Assembly: GCF_000455325.1 (NCBI RefSeq)
Contig: NZ_HG322952.1
Coordinates: forward strand, 148,476 to 212,475
DNA from: Mycolicibacterium septicum DSM 44393
GTDB lineage: Bacteria > Actinomycetota > Actinomycetes > Mycobacteriales > Mycobacteriaceae
DNA: 64,000 nt
Direction of reading: 5' to 3'
In this document: positions 8,360-16,696 of the stretch, in pieces
Layout of the letters: each line of letters begins with the position of its first letter
Numbering within the stretch: the stretch's first letter is position 1
Notes under the pieces: model-generated
What the model was told of the DNA's origin: nothing
Seen by the model: only the letters and a program-made list of their open reading frames with translations
Database searches by the model: none
Translations under genes and position numbers: made by a program

Positions 8360-9736
8360 GTGCGCGTAGGGGGAGGAGCGGCTATCGCAACCGCTCGGCG
8401 CCGTATGAGCCAGCTCGTGCGCTCGCCCGCACTCGGCGTCGCCGTCCTGGCCCCCATCGTTCTCGTCGCCGGTGCCGGATCGGCCGCCCCGGGCCCCGAG
8501 GTGTCCAACACCGCGGTCACCCCACTGGCCGCCGTCGCGCCCCGGATCGACCGCTCCGGTCCCGCGGTGGTGGCAGCGACCAGGCCCCCGACGAACTTCC
8601 GCATCAAGTCGATGACGACGATATCGGCTCCCCCGCCCGCGTTCGTCGTCAACAGCCCTGGCGCCCTCGGGATTCCAGGAACATCACTGAAGGCGTACCG
8701 CAACGCCGAGCGGATGATGGCCGCCGCCTACCCCGGCTGCGGCATCAGCTGGAATCTGCTGGCCGGTATCGGACGGATCGAGTCGGGGCACGCCAACGGC
8801 GGCGCCACCGATGCCCGCGGCACCGCCGTCCGCCCGATCTACGGCCCCGCCCTCGACGGCACCTTGCCCGGCAACGAGATCATCATCCAGAGCGCGCAGG
8901 CCGGACGGGTCTCGTACGTCCGGGCCATGGGGCCGATGCAGTTCCTGCCCGGAACCTGGGCCCGGTATGCCTCCGACGGCGACGGTGACGGCAAGGCCGA
9001 TGTGCAGAACGTGTTCGACTCGGCGCTGGCCGCCGCCCGCTACCTGTGCAGCGGCGGGCTCAACCTGCGCGAACAGTCCCAGGTCATGACGGCCATCCTC
9101 CGGTACAACAACTCCGTGGCCTACGCCCGCAACGTATTGGGCTGGGCGGCGGCGTACGCCACAGGCGTGGTGCCGGTCGACCTTCCCGAGATCACCGGGT
9201 CCATCCCCCCGATCGGCGATTCCCATCTGGACAACCCGGAGGGTCTCGGCCCGGGCCTGCCCGCCGATGCCACCGGGTTGCCCGCGGGCGATCCGCTGGC
9301 CCTGATTCCGCTGCTCAACCGCAATGAGACCGGCACGCAGAACGTTCCCGGTTTTGCGCCGGGGCAGGTGCTCGGCCCGTTGCCGGGCCCGGCGCAGGCC
9401 ATCCCGTCGGAGACCCCGGCCGCCCCGCCCCCATGGGTCCCGCCGTGGGAGCAGCCGCGTCAGCCCGCATGCGTGGTCTTCTGCCTGGGTGAGCAGGCTC
9501 CGCCGCCGGCGCCCGCTCCCGGACCGCAGCAGCTTCCTCCGCCAGCGCCCGCTCCTGGGCCGCAGCAGCTTCCGCCGCCCGGACCCGGCCCCGGGCTCAT
9601 TCCGGCACCGCAGCAGGCTCCTCCCCCAGGACCCGCACCCGCGCCGATCGGCCCGCCGATCGAGGCAGCGCCGCCGGCTCCGGTATTGGGACCGGTCCCC
9701 GGCCCTGCCCCTGGGCCTGCCCCGGGCCCGGCCTGA
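8360..9736 (+). CDS. Exported lytic transglycosylase with Pro-rich tail
   Basis: Rv1230c-like peptidoglycan-cleaving enzyme, 458 residues. A hydrophobic export segment spans residues 22-40. The transglycosylase domain (about 112-265) carries the presumed catalytic glutamate in GIGRIESGH (E141), then AMGPMQFLPGTWARY and DVQNVFDSALAAARYLC, as in MltB-like SLT enzymes. From about residue 340 the tail is Pro/Ala/Gly-rich, with two copies of APAPGPQQLPPP, probably spanning or binding the cell wall. Start GTG 8360 has AAGGACGG 5 nt upstream; an ATG at 8405 is the alternative. Confidence 0.85.
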   Translation: MRVGGGAAIATARRRMSQLVRSPALGVAVLAPIVLVAGAGSAAPGPEVSNTAVTPLAAVAPRIDRSGPAVVAATRPPTNFRIKSMTTISAPPPAFVVNSPGALGIPGTSLKAYRNAERMMAAAYPGCGISWNLLAGIGRIESGHANGGATDARGTAVRPIYGPALDGTLPGNEIIIQSAQAGRVSYVRAMGPMQFLPGTWARYASDGDGDGKADVQNVFDSALAAARYLCSGGLNLREQSQVMTAILRYNNSVAYARNVLGWAAAYATGVVPVDLPEITGSIPPIGDSHLDNPEGLGPGLPADATGLPAGDPLALIPLLNRNETGTQNVPGFAPGQVLGPLPGPAQAIPSETPAAPPPWVPPWEQPRQPACVVFCLGEQAPPPAPAPGPQQLPPPAPAPGPQQLPPPGPGPGLIPAPQQAPPPGPAPAPIGPPIEAAPPAPVLGPVPGPAPGPAPGPA

Positions 9737-9782
9737 CGCAGGCCTGAACCCGGCCTGGATCCGGGGACGTGTGCCGCCGCCG

Positions 9783-9788
9783 TAGACT
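9783..9788 (+). promoter_or_regulatory. Candidate -10 for mrp (TAGACT)
   Basis: TAGACT lies 8 nt before the ATG at 9797 and 5 nt before an adjoining GTG at 9794. A leaderless or near-leaderless start is likely. Confidence 0.4.
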
Positions 9789-9796
9789 CGGCAGTG

Positions 9797-10939
9797 ATGT
9801 CCGAATCTGCCACTGAGCTGCAATCCGCGGTCCGCACCGCGCTGGCCAAGGTGATCGACCCCGAATTGCGGAGGCCGATCACCGAACTCGGCATGGTCAA
9901 GAACATCTCGATCGAGGCCGACCACGGCGTGCACGTCGAGATCTACCTGACCACCGCGGCCTGTCCGAAGAAGAACGAGATCGCCGACTTGGTGAAGGCT
10001 GCCGCCACCGATGTTCCCGGCACCGGCGCCGTCAAGGTGACCCTGGACGTGATGGACGACGAGCAGCGCGCCGAGTTGCGCAAGCTGCTGCGTGGCGATT
10101 CCCGCGAACCGGTGATCCCGTTCGCCCAACCCAACTCCCTGACCCGGGTCTACGCAGTGGCCTCCGGCAAGGGTGGCGTCGGCAAGTCCAGCGTGACGGT
10201 CAACCTGGCCGCCGCGATGGCCGCCCGCGGCCTGTCGGTCGGCCTGCTCGACGCCGACATCTACGGCCATTCGGTGCCGCGCATGATGGGCACCGCCGAC
10301 CGGCCCACCCAGGTCGACTCGATGATCCTGCCGCCGATCGCCCATGACGTGAAGGTCATCTCGATCGCCATGTTCACCCAGGGCAACACGCCTGTGGTGT
10401 GGCGCGGGCCGATGTTGCACCGGGCCCTTCAGCAGTTCCTTGCCGATGTGTACTGGGGCGATCTGGACGTGCTGCTGCTCGACCTGCCGCCCGGCACCGG
10501 CGATATCGCCATCTCGGTGGCCCAGTTGATCCCGGGTGCCGAGATCCTCGTGGTGACCACTCCGCAGATGGCTGCGGCCGAGGTGGCCGAGCGGGCCGGC
10601 GCGATCGCGCTGCAGACCCGTCAGCGCATCGCGGGCGTGGTCGAGAACATGTCGGGCCTGCAGATGCCCGACGGCACGGTCATGCAGCTGTTCGGCGAGG
10701 GCGGTGGCCGTCAGGTGGCCGACTCGCTGACCCGCTCCGTGGGCGCCGAGGTGCCGCTGCTGGGCCAGGTCCCGCTGGACCCGGCGCTGGTTGCGGCCGG
10801 TGACTCCGGTGTTCCGCTGGTGTTGTCGGCACCCGAGTCGGCTGCGGGCGCCGAGCTGCGCAAGATCGCAGAGGGATTGTCGGCTCGCAAGCGCGGCCTG
10901 GCCGGGATGTCGCTGGGCCTGGATACCGCTCGCCGCTAG
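9797..10939 (+). CDS. mrp: Mrp/ApbC P-loop ATPase, Fe-S cluster carrier
   Basis: Cytosolic ATPase that binds and delivers Fe-S clusters. 380 residues. An N-terminal MIP18/DUF59 domain (about 5-95) precedes the deviant Walker A SGKGGVGKSS at about 123-132 and the switch region LLLDLPPGTGD. The Mrp family architecture is complete. The stop TAG shares the palindrome CTAG (10936-10939) with the stop of the convergent tatB gene. A GTG at 9794 would add one residue. Confidence 0.9.
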   Translation: MSESATELQSAVRTALAKVIDPELRRPITELGMVKNISIEADHGVHVEIYLTTAACPKKNEIADLVKAAATDVPGTGAVKVTLDVMDDEQRAELRKLLRGDSREPVIPFAQPNSLTRVYAVASGKGGVGKSSVTVNLAAAMAARGLSVGLLDADIYGHSVPRMMGTADRPTQVDSMILPPIAHDVKVISIAMFTQGNTPVVWRGPMLHRALQQFLADVYWGDLDVLLLDLPPGTGDIAISVAQLIPGAEILVVTTPQMAAAEVAERAGAIALQTRQRIAGVVENMSGLQMPDGTVMQLFGEGGGRQVADSLTRSVGAEVPLLGQVPLDPALVAAGDSGVPLVLSAPESAAGAELRKIAEGLSARKRGLAGMSLGLDTARR

Positions 10940-11364
10940 GTGGCGTCGGGGTCGAACGTCGTTTCAGCCGGTTTGGCGGCCGGCTTGGCGAGCGGATCTG
11001 TCGCGGGCTGCCCGTTGACGGCATCCGCCGGACGGTCCCCCGGCACCGACGGCTGATCATTCTTGCGGTCGTCGAAGGCACCGGTCAGGAACGAGTCGTC
11101 ACCATCGAGCAGATGCTTGGTGATCGCGGCCCGCGGCGTCATGCCGCGGAGCTTCTGCAGATCGGCGAGGGGCTGCCGAAGATCGTCGAACTCCGGACCC
11201 AGGTCCTCGCGCAACTGGCTGGTGGCACCGCTGACGTAGTCACGTGCCTGACGCAGGGCACCCGACGTCCAGCGGATGGCACCGGGCAGGCGCTCGGGCC
11301 CCAGGATCACCAGACCGGCGATCACCAGGACCAGCATCTCTCCCCACCCGATGTTCGCGAACAT
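10936..11364 (-). CDS. tatB: Twin-arginine translocase subunit TatB
   Basis: Membrane component that receives twin-arginine substrates before export through TatC. 142 residues: a short N-terminus, a single helix with the family hinge (GWGEMLVLVIAGLVILGPER then LPGAIRW), an amphipathic helix and an acidic, Pro-rich tail. It is the last gene of the sigE-rseA-htrA-tatB cluster, directly behind htrA (2-nt gap), as in M. tuberculosis (Rv1224). Confidence 0.92.
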   Translation of the reverse strand: MFANIGWGEMLVLVIAGLVILGPERLPGAIRWTSGALRQARDYVSGATSQLREDLGPEFDDLRQPLADLQKLRGMTPRAAITKHLLDGDDSFLTGAFDDRKNDQPSVPGDRPADAVNGQPATDPLAKPAAKPAETTFDPDAT

Positions 11365-11366
11365 CG

Positions 11367-12864
11367 CTACTGCGCTTTTTGATCGTCGCCGATCGGCGTG
11401 ACCATGAATGTCATGGGCCGACCGTCGCGAAGCACCTCGATCGGGGCTTCCTGCCCGATCTTGAGCTGACGCACCGCGACCACCATCTCATCGGCGTCGG
11501 CGACCTTGCGGTCCCCGACCTTGACCACGACGTCGTTCTCCAGGATGCCGGCCTTGTCGGCAGGGCCACCGGCGTTGACGTTGCGGACCTGAGCACCCGA
11601 GGCCACGCTGTTGCTCACCGTGACGGCGCTGAGCAACAACGTCGGGTGCGCGACCTTGCCGTCCTTGATCAGGTTCTCGACGACCTGCTTGACCTCGTTG
11701 ACGGGGATCGCGAAACCGAGGCCGCTGGCGCTGTCCGACAAGGACTTTCCAGCGGTGTTGATCCCGATCACCTCGGAGGACATGTTGATCAGCGGGCCAC
11801 CGGAGTTGCCGTGGTTGATCGAGGCATCGGTCTGGAGGCCGTCGATCACGGTGTCGGTGTCGGAACCTTCACCCGACAGCGGCACGGGCCGGTGCAGCGC
11901 GCTGATGATGCCGTGGGTGACGGTGCTGCGCAGCCCCAGCGGGGCGCCGGCCGCGATGACTTCCTCACCGACACGCACCTTCTCGGAGTCGCCCATCCGC
12001 GCCACGACGAGGTTGTCGACGTTGTCGACCTTGAGCACCGCGAGGTCGGTCTTGGGGTCGCGGCCGACCAGGTTGGCCGGTACTTCCTTGCCGTCGTTCG
12101 AACACGACGGTGATCTGGTAGTCGGCCGGCTTGCTCGCGGCGTCGGAGATCACGTGGTTGTTGGTGACGATGTAGCCCTTGCCGTCGACGACGACGCCGG
12201 AGCCCTGTGAGCCCTCGGTCTTGCTCTTGGCCTCGATGGTCACCACCGAGTCCTCGACCGCCGAGGCGACCGTGGCGAACCGCCCGGCGTCCGGCGACGG
12301 GAGGTCACCGGTCTCCAGCGTCACCTTGGAGGTGGTGAACGCCTGCACGGTGCCTGCCGTCTTCTGTCCGACCCAGCCGCCGATGAAAGCGATCAATCCG
12401 GCGACGATGAACAGGATGGCCAGCGACGGCCACGAGACCCGGCCGCCGAAAAGCACCTCGCGGGCGCCCAGCTTGCCGATCGGGGCCGCCACGATCACCG
12501 GTGCGGCCGGTGCCTGCGCGGGCGTGCCCAGCGCCGGGATGGCGCCCGGATCGCGCCAGGGATCGTCGAAATCGTCGTCACCGGAGTTCTTCTCGTCCTC
12601 CAGCGCGCCGGCGTCGGTCGGGTGGCGCTGCAGTGAGTCGCCCGCGCCCCCGGGACGGCCGAAGGCCTCGGCGAGGACGGGATCGGGCGGTTGGTCTTTC
12701 GGGGCGTATTCGCCCTGGTCCTGATACTTCTCAGCACCGAGGAACGAGCCGTCGACACCGGCGGGCCGGCCGAATGTGCGCTGCGACAATTGGTCGACAG
12801 GTGGCCGATCGACAGGGCGCGGTTCCAGACGGCCGCTCTCGTCGGACTGGTCCTGGTTGGTCAC
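11367..12864 (-). pseudogene. htrA: htrA serine protease, interrupted by a 1-nt frameshift
   Basis: Membrane-anchored HtrA/DegP-type protease with a C-terminal PDZ domain (Rv1223). Reading from ATG 12864: a disordered acidic N-terminus, one membrane helix (WPSLAILFIVAGLIAFIGGWVG, about 146-167) and the catalytic His in TNNHVIS. At about 12099 the frame changes. The downstream part continues one base out of phase with the catalytic Asp (KTDLAVLKV), Ser (GNSGGPL) and PDZ domain, to 11367. Removing the extra C at 12099 restores VVFNDGKEVPANLVGRDPK and a 498-residue protein. Both halves are otherwise well conserved, so this is either a sequencing error or a very recent mutation. Confidence 0.88.
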
Positions 12865-12942
12865 CGGTGTATCACTCTCTGTCAGAGCGCCCGCCCCAGC
12901 CAGATAGGCCGACGCCGGTCACTGATCGCCTTGTGGTCAAGC

Positions 12943-13341
12943 CTACCGGCGCTTGCGCCGGCTCCGCGTCGGGTCGTCAGCTAACGGAGGCTGTTCACCG
13001 GCCTCGGCCGAGGGCTGCGGACTGTGGTGCGGTATCTGGGACAACAGCCCCAAAAGGGAATTCGGAATGGCTATCGGACAGGAGTCCCGCAATGCGGCCC
13101 GGGCCTGGCCTTGGGCGTCGACCTCGGCCGCACAGTCCGGGCACAGCGACATGTGGTGTGCGGCGCGCAGGTGAGCGCTCATCCGCAACTCACCGTCGAC
13201 GAAGGCCGCGATGGCCTCGGTCGAGAGATGCTCGGTGGAACGGAACTGCCGAGGCGCGCCGACGGGCGCGTCGCTCTGCGAGGCGAACTGCGCAGGCAAC
13301 CAGGAGAATGCCCGACGGAACACATGTCCCGGGTCGACCAT
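12943..13341 (-). CDS. rseA: Anti-sigma-E factor RseA
   Basis: Cytosolic anti-sigma factor that holds SigE inactive until stress (Rv1222). With the ATG at 13341 the protein has 132 residues, begins MVDPGHVFRRAFSW, and has GAGGAG upstream. The zinc-binding ZAS motif is present as HHMSLCPDC (His-x3-Cys-x2-Cys), preceded by AFVDGELRMSAHLRAA. The tail is basic. In M. tuberculosis the homologue releases SigE through redox change and through PknB-driven ClpC1P2 degradation; whether that holds here is inference. It lies 77 bp downstream of sigE. Confidence 0.9.
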   Translation of the reverse strand: MVDPGHVFRRAFSWLPAQFASQSDAPVGAPRQFRSTEHLSTEAIAAFVDGELRMSAHLRAAHHMSLCPDCAAEVDAQGQARAALRDSCPIAIPNSLLGLLSQIPHHSPQPSAEAGEQPPLADDPTRSRRKRR

Positions 13342-13418
13342 CGCCCAGCTCCTCTCGCCACGACCAAATGTCCTGACCCGAATGTAGCGCGACCGGGCGC
13401 GCTGAACACCAACCACCG

Positions 13419-14204
13419 CTAGGCGGATTTGGCGGTTTCCGGCGAGTGCTTCGCCAGGTACTCGCGCAACGCCTGCCGACCGCGGTGAATGCGGCTGCGC
13501 ACGGTGCCGAGCTTCACGCCCAGCGTGGCGCCGATTTCTTCGTAGGACAGACCCTCGATGTCACACAGGACCACCGCGGCGCGGAACTCCGGGGCCAGCG
13601 AGTCCAGGGCGGCCTGGAGATCAGCTCCCAGCCGCGAGTCGTGGTAGATCTGCTCGGGGTTCGGGTCGTCGGCCGGCACCCGGTCGTAGTCCTCGGGCAG
13701 CGCTTCCATACGGATGCGGCCACGGCGACGGACCATGTCCAGGAACAGGTTGGTGGTGATGCGGTGCAACCACCCCTCGAAGGTTCCCGGCTGGTAGTTC
13801 TGCACCGAGCGGAACACCCGGATGAAGGTCTCCTGCGTCAGGTCCTCGGCATCGTGCTGGTTACCCGAGAGGCGGTAAGCCAGCCGGTAGACGCGGTCCG
13901 CATGTTGGCGCACCAGCTCGTCCCACGACGGCATCGCGGCCTGATCGCCGGTGGCGTCGAATACCGCGGTACCGGTCAATTCCTCGGACGGCTCGACCCA
14001 TTCACCGGTGGTGAACTGTTCCAGATGTGCCATGGACACCGGGGCGGCCTGGGTGGCAGGGTTCGAGGTAACAGCGTTCGCGCTCGTCGGATCCTCCTGA
14101 TCACAGATTTCACTCAGCTCAACACGACTGATCACTTCGTTATTCCGATTGCTGTCCTGGTTGTGCTGGGCAGTGCGCCAGCGGGCGCCGTGTTCCATGC
14201 GCAT
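13419..14204 (-). CDS. sigE: ECF sigma factor SigE
   Basis: Extracytoplasmic-function sigma factor for envelope stress. 261 residues from ATG 14204 (MRMEHGARW). Region 2 is seen as DRVYRLAYRLSGNQHDAEDLTQETFIRVFRS and region 4 as LSYEEIGATLGVKLGTVRSRIHRGRQALREYL (given here as family landmarks). AGGAAC sits just upstream of 14204. M. tuberculosis sigE uses several starts, and an internal ATG (MAHLEQF, near 14030) corresponds to a shorter form. It heads the sigE-rseA-htrA-tatB cluster. The open frame continues to 14861, but that extension overlaps the divergent methyltransferase gene and was rejected. Confidence 0.92.
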   Translation of the reverse strand: MRMEHGARWRTAQHNQDSNRNNEVISRVELSEICDQEDPTSANAVTSNPATQAAPVSMAHLEQFTTGEWVEPSEELTGTAVFDATGDQAAMPSWDELVRQHADRVYRLAYRLSGNQHDAEDLTQETFIRVFRSVQNYQPGTFEGWLHRITTNLFLDMVRRRGRIRMEALPEDYDRVPADDPNPEQIYHDSRLGADLQAALDSLAPEFRAAVVLCDIEGLSYEEIGATLGVKLGTVRSRIHRGRQALREYLAKHSPETAKSA

Positions 14205-14231
14205 ACCGTTCCTGATCCCGGTGAGGCAGAG

Positions 14232-14252
14232 ATATGAGCAATCTGAACTTTC
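14232..14252 (-). promoter_or_regulatory. Possible control element upstream of sigE
   Basis: On the minus strand this stretch reads TCTCAGGGAAAGTTCAGATT, with two loosely similar TCAG-containing units about 11 nt apart, some 30 nt before the chosen sigE start. MprA is known to act at a loose direct repeat before sigE in M. tuberculosis, but the match here is weak. Confidence 0.22.
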
Positions 14253-14360
14253 CCTGAGAATGCCGACGATACGTCCGGTTACCTGCCGGAACCAGCGAAT
14301 TTCCGTTGGTGATAACCGCCACGCACGGGCGTGTCGCGACAGCGCCTTCCAGGTCTGGCC

Positions 14361-14366
14361 TACGCT
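14361..14366 (+). promoter_or_regulatory. Candidate leaderless -10 (TACGCT)
   Basis: TACGCT ends 6 nt before the ATG at 14373, with no ribosome-binding site between. This placement decided the start of the methyltransferase gene over an ATG-like start at 14331. Confidence 0.55.
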
Positions 14367-14372
14367 GCGGGC

Positions 14373-15017
14373 ATGGTCAGCTCCAACCCCGGTCGCGCAG
14401 AGGCGATCGTCACGCATGCCGAACGGTCGATCTCCGAGGACGAGATCGTCGCGGCTGCCCGTGAGCGGGCCGAAGAACTCGGCGCGGGTGCGGTCACGCC
14501 GGCGGTGGGAGCGCTGCTGAGCGTCCTCGCGCGGCTCACCGGCGGCCGGGCGGTGGTCGAGGTGGGCACCGGGGCCGGCGTCAGCGGGCTGTGGCTGTTG
14601 TCCGGCATGAGCGACGACGGCGTGCTGACCACGATCGACGTCGAACCCGAGCACCAGCGCATCGCCAAGCAGGGTTTCACCGAGGCCGGCGTCGGCCCGG
14701 GGCGGACCCGCCTGATCAGCGGGCGCGCCCAGGAGGTACTGACCCGCCTGGCCGACGAGTCCTACGACCTGGTGTTCATCGACGCCGAACCGATCGACCA
14801 GCCGCAGTTCGTGGCCGAAGGAGTGCGCCTTCTGCGTTCCGGCGGTGCGATCGTTCTGCACCGGGCCGCGCTCGGCGGCCGGGCCGGCGACGCCTCGGCC
14901 AACGACGCCGAGGTCAGCGCCGTGCGTGAAGCGGCCCGGCTCATCGCCGAGGACGAGCGTCTCACCCCGGTGCTGATCCCGTTGGGCGATGGCCTGCTGG
15001 CCGCCGCTCGCGACTGA
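14373..15017 (+). CDS. SAM-dependent O-methyltransferase (Rv1220c type)
   Basis: Class I methyltransferase of the COMT/methyltransferase-3 group, 214 residues. The SAM-binding motif I is VVEVGTGAGVSGLWLL (about residues 57-72), motif II is TTIDVEPEHQRIA, and DLVFIDAEP follows. Cytosolic; the acceptor substrate is unknown, although the family methylates small phenolic or catechol-like compounds. It is divergent from sigE, an arrangement kept in M. tuberculosis. A strong hairpin plus T-run terminator follows. Confidence 0.85.
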   Translation: MVSSNPGRAEAIVTHAERSISEDEIVAAARERAEELGAGAVTPAVGALLSVLARLTGGRAVVEVGTGAGVSGLWLLSGMSDDGVLTTIDVEPEHQRIAKQGFTEAGVGPGRTRLISGRAQEVLTRLADESYDLVFIDAEPIDQPQFVAEGVRLLRSGGAIVLHRAALGGRAGDASANDAEVSAVREAARLIAEDERLTPVLIPLGDGLLAAARD

Positions 15018-15042
15018 CTTTCCCCGCCTCCTTCCGGCCTCA

Positions 15043-15077
15043 CCCCCACCTGCGGGGTGGGGCCGATTTTTTTCTTT
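15043..15077 (+). terminator. Rho-independent terminator
   Basis: CCCCACC pairs with GGTGGGG around a short G-rich loop and is followed by a seven-T run then CTTT. A classic intrinsic terminator, rare in mycobacteria. It separates the methyltransferase gene from the following repressor gene. Confidence 0.75.
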
Positions 15078-15100
15078 ACGGATTCCTGACGCCCGCCCCC

Positions 15101-15130
15101 TTGACCGCGCACTGAACGCATGTTTAGCGT
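15101..15130 (+). promoter_or_regulatory. Promoter of the Rv1219c-type repressor
   Basis: TTGACC (15101-15106) and TAGCGT (15125-15130) are separated by 18 nt. The -10 ends 7 nt before the ATG at 15138, so the mRNA is probably leaderless. The -10 lies inside the inverted repeat 15113-15146. Confidence 0.65.
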
Positions 15131-15146
15131 ATTGAACATGCGTTCA
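15113..15146. promoter_or_regulatory. Perfect 12-bp inverted repeat, probable self-operator
   Basis: Arms TGAACGCATGTT and AACATGCGTTCA are exact reverse complements with a 10-nt spacer. The repeat covers the -10, the presumed transcription start and the start codon of the TetR gene at 15138. That geometry would block transcription of the repressor and its downstream efflux genes. Known homologue Rv1219c binds its own promoter; that this exact repeat is the site is inferred. Confidence 0.75.
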
Positions 15147-15809
15147 ATCGACGATCGAACAGCGATGGCCCGGATCCGCGACGCAGCGATCGAGCAGTTC
15201 GGGCAACACGGATTCAGCGTGGGGCTACGCACCATCGCCGAGGCCGCCGGCGTCAGCGCCGCCCTGGTGATCCACCACTTCGGTTCCAAGGAAGGCCTGC
15301 GCAAGGCGTGCGATGCCTATGTGGCCGAGGTGGTGCGCGAGGCCAAGACCGAGTCCCTGCAGAGCACTGATCCCGCGACCTGGCTGGCCCAGATGGCCGA
15401 GATCGAGTCCTACGCGCCCTTGATGGCCTATCTGGTCCGCAGCATGCAGTCCGGCAGCGATCTGGCGAAGTCGTTCTGGCGCACCATGGTCGACAACGCC
15501 GAGGGGTACCTGGAAGAAGGTGTCCGCACCGGACTGCTCAAACCCAGCCGTGACCCGCGGGCCCGGGCGCGGTTCATGGCGATATGCAGTGGCGGCGGGT
15601 TTCTGCTGTACCTGCAGATGCATGACGACCCGACGGATCTGCGCCGGGTGCTGCGCGACTACGGCGAGGACATGATGCTGCCCGCCCTTGAGCTCTACTC
15701 CGAGGGCCTCATGACCGACTCGACCATGTACGACGCCTTCCTGCATCAGCGCGAACAAGGCATTCCGTTCAGTTCCGATCCCAACACCGACACCAAGGAG
15801 CCAGCGTGA
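15138..15809 (+). CDS. TetR-family repressor of the adjacent ABC efflux pump (Rv1219c type)
   Basis: Transcriptional repressor, 223 residues. The N-terminal helix-turn-helix is seen in ARIRDAAIEQFGQHGFSV and TIAEAAGVSAALVIHHFGSKEGL; the ligand-binding part follows. It is very close to Rv1219c, which controls the Rv1218c-Rv1217c multidrug pump. The ATG at 15138 was chosen over that at 15120, because 15120 would lie upstream of the -10 hexamer. Its TGA stop overlaps the GTG start of the ABC ATPase, so repressor and pump are one operon. Confidence 0.9.
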   Translation: MRSIDDRTAMARIRDAAIEQFGQHGFSVGLRTIAEAAGVSAALVIHHFGSKEGLRKACDAYVAEVVREAKTESLQSTDPATWLAQMAEIESYAPLMAYLVRSMQSGSDLAKSFWRTMVDNAEGYLEEGVRTGLLKPSRDPRARARFMAICSGGGFLLYLQMHDDPTDLRRVLRDYGEDMMLPALELYSEGLMTDSTMYDAFLHQREQGIPFSSDPNTDTKEPA

Positions 15810-16696
15810 AGAACTCCGTCGAAATCCGCGGACTGTCAAAATCTTTCGGGCGCACCAAGGCGCTCGACGGGTTGAGCCTGACCGTATCCCCCGGCGACGT
15901 CACCGGCTTTCTCGGACCCAACGGCGCGGGCAAGTCGACCACGATCCGGGTGCTGCTGGGTCTGCTGCGCGCCGACGGGGGCACCGTACGGCTCCTGGGC
16001 GGCGACCCGTGGCGCGACGCCGTCGCCCTGCACCGCCGCATCGCCTATGTTCCCGGCGATGTCACGTTGTGGCCCAACCTGACCGGGATGCAGGCCATCG
16101 ACTTCCTGTGCCGGCTGCGCGGCAACGGCGTCGATACTCGGCGCCGCGACGAACTGATCGAACGGTTCGAACTGGACCCGCACAAGAAGGCCCGCACCTA
16201 CTCCAAGGGCAACCGACAGAAGGTCGCCATCGTCGCGGCGTTCAGCTGTCATTCCGAGCTCTATATTCTCGACGAGCCGACCTCGGGGCTGGATCCGTTG
16301 ATGGAAAAGGCATTTCAGCAATGCGTCACCGAGGTAGCCGGCCACGGCGCCGCGGTCCTGCTGTCCAGCCACATCCTGGCCGAGGTCGAGAAGCTCTGCG
16401 ACAACGTGACGATCATCCGATCCGGACGCACGGTGCGGTCCGGGACCCTGGCCGAATTGCGGCACCTGATGCGCACCAAGGTCATCGCCCGTACCCGCTC
16501 CGACGGCCGGGCACTGCAGAACACGCCCTACGTTCACGACTTCTCCAGTCACGACGGGGCGGTGAGCTTCTCGGTGGACCGCAACGACCTCGAGTTCGCC
16601 CTCGAACACCTCACAGATCTGGGCATCGCGGATCTGACGGTCGCGCCGGCCTCCCTGGAGGACATGTTCCTGCGCGAGTACCAGGGGGCCCGATGA
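15806..16696 (+). CDS. ABC multidrug efflux ATPase (Rv1218c type)
   Basis: ATP-binding subunit of an ABC-2 type exporter, 296 residues. Walker A GPNGAGKST (37-45), signature YSKGNRQKVAI (a family-typical variation of LSGGQ) and Walker B LYILDEPTSGLDP are present; a DUF4162-like C-terminal part follows. Start GTG 15806 has AAGGAG 6 nt upstream and overlaps the repressor stop. The homologous Rv1218c-Rv1217c pump exports varied drugs in M. tuberculosis. It partners with the permease that begins in its own stop codon. Confidence 0.9.
   Translation: MKNSVEIRGLSKSFGRTKALDGLSLTVSPGDVTGFLGPNGAGKSTTIRVLLGLLRADGGTVRLLGGDPWRDAVALHRRIAYVPGDVTLWPNLTGMQAIDFLCRLRGNGVDTRRRDELIERFELDPHKKARTYSKGNRQKVAIVAAFSCHSELYILDEPTSGLDPLMEKAFQQCVTEVAGHGAAVLLSSHILAEVEKLCDNVTIIRSGRTVRSGTLAELRHLMRTKVIARTRSDGRALQNTPYVHDFSSHDGAVSFSVDRNDLEFALEHLTDLGIADLTVAPASLEDMFLREYQGAR

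Noticed and set aside
9728..9744. GGCCTG-ACG-CAGGCC hairpin as terminator of the transglycosylase gene
   Set aside because: Stem of only 6 bp with a 3-nt loop in very G+C-rich DNA and no T-run; could be chance.
12943..13416. Longer rseA start at 13416
   Set aside because: The extra 25 residues are basic and unlike the family; ATG 13341 has a good ribosome site.
14205..14861. N-terminal extension of sigE
   Set aside because: Runs antisense to the methyltransferase gene and its -10; no sigma-factor similarity.
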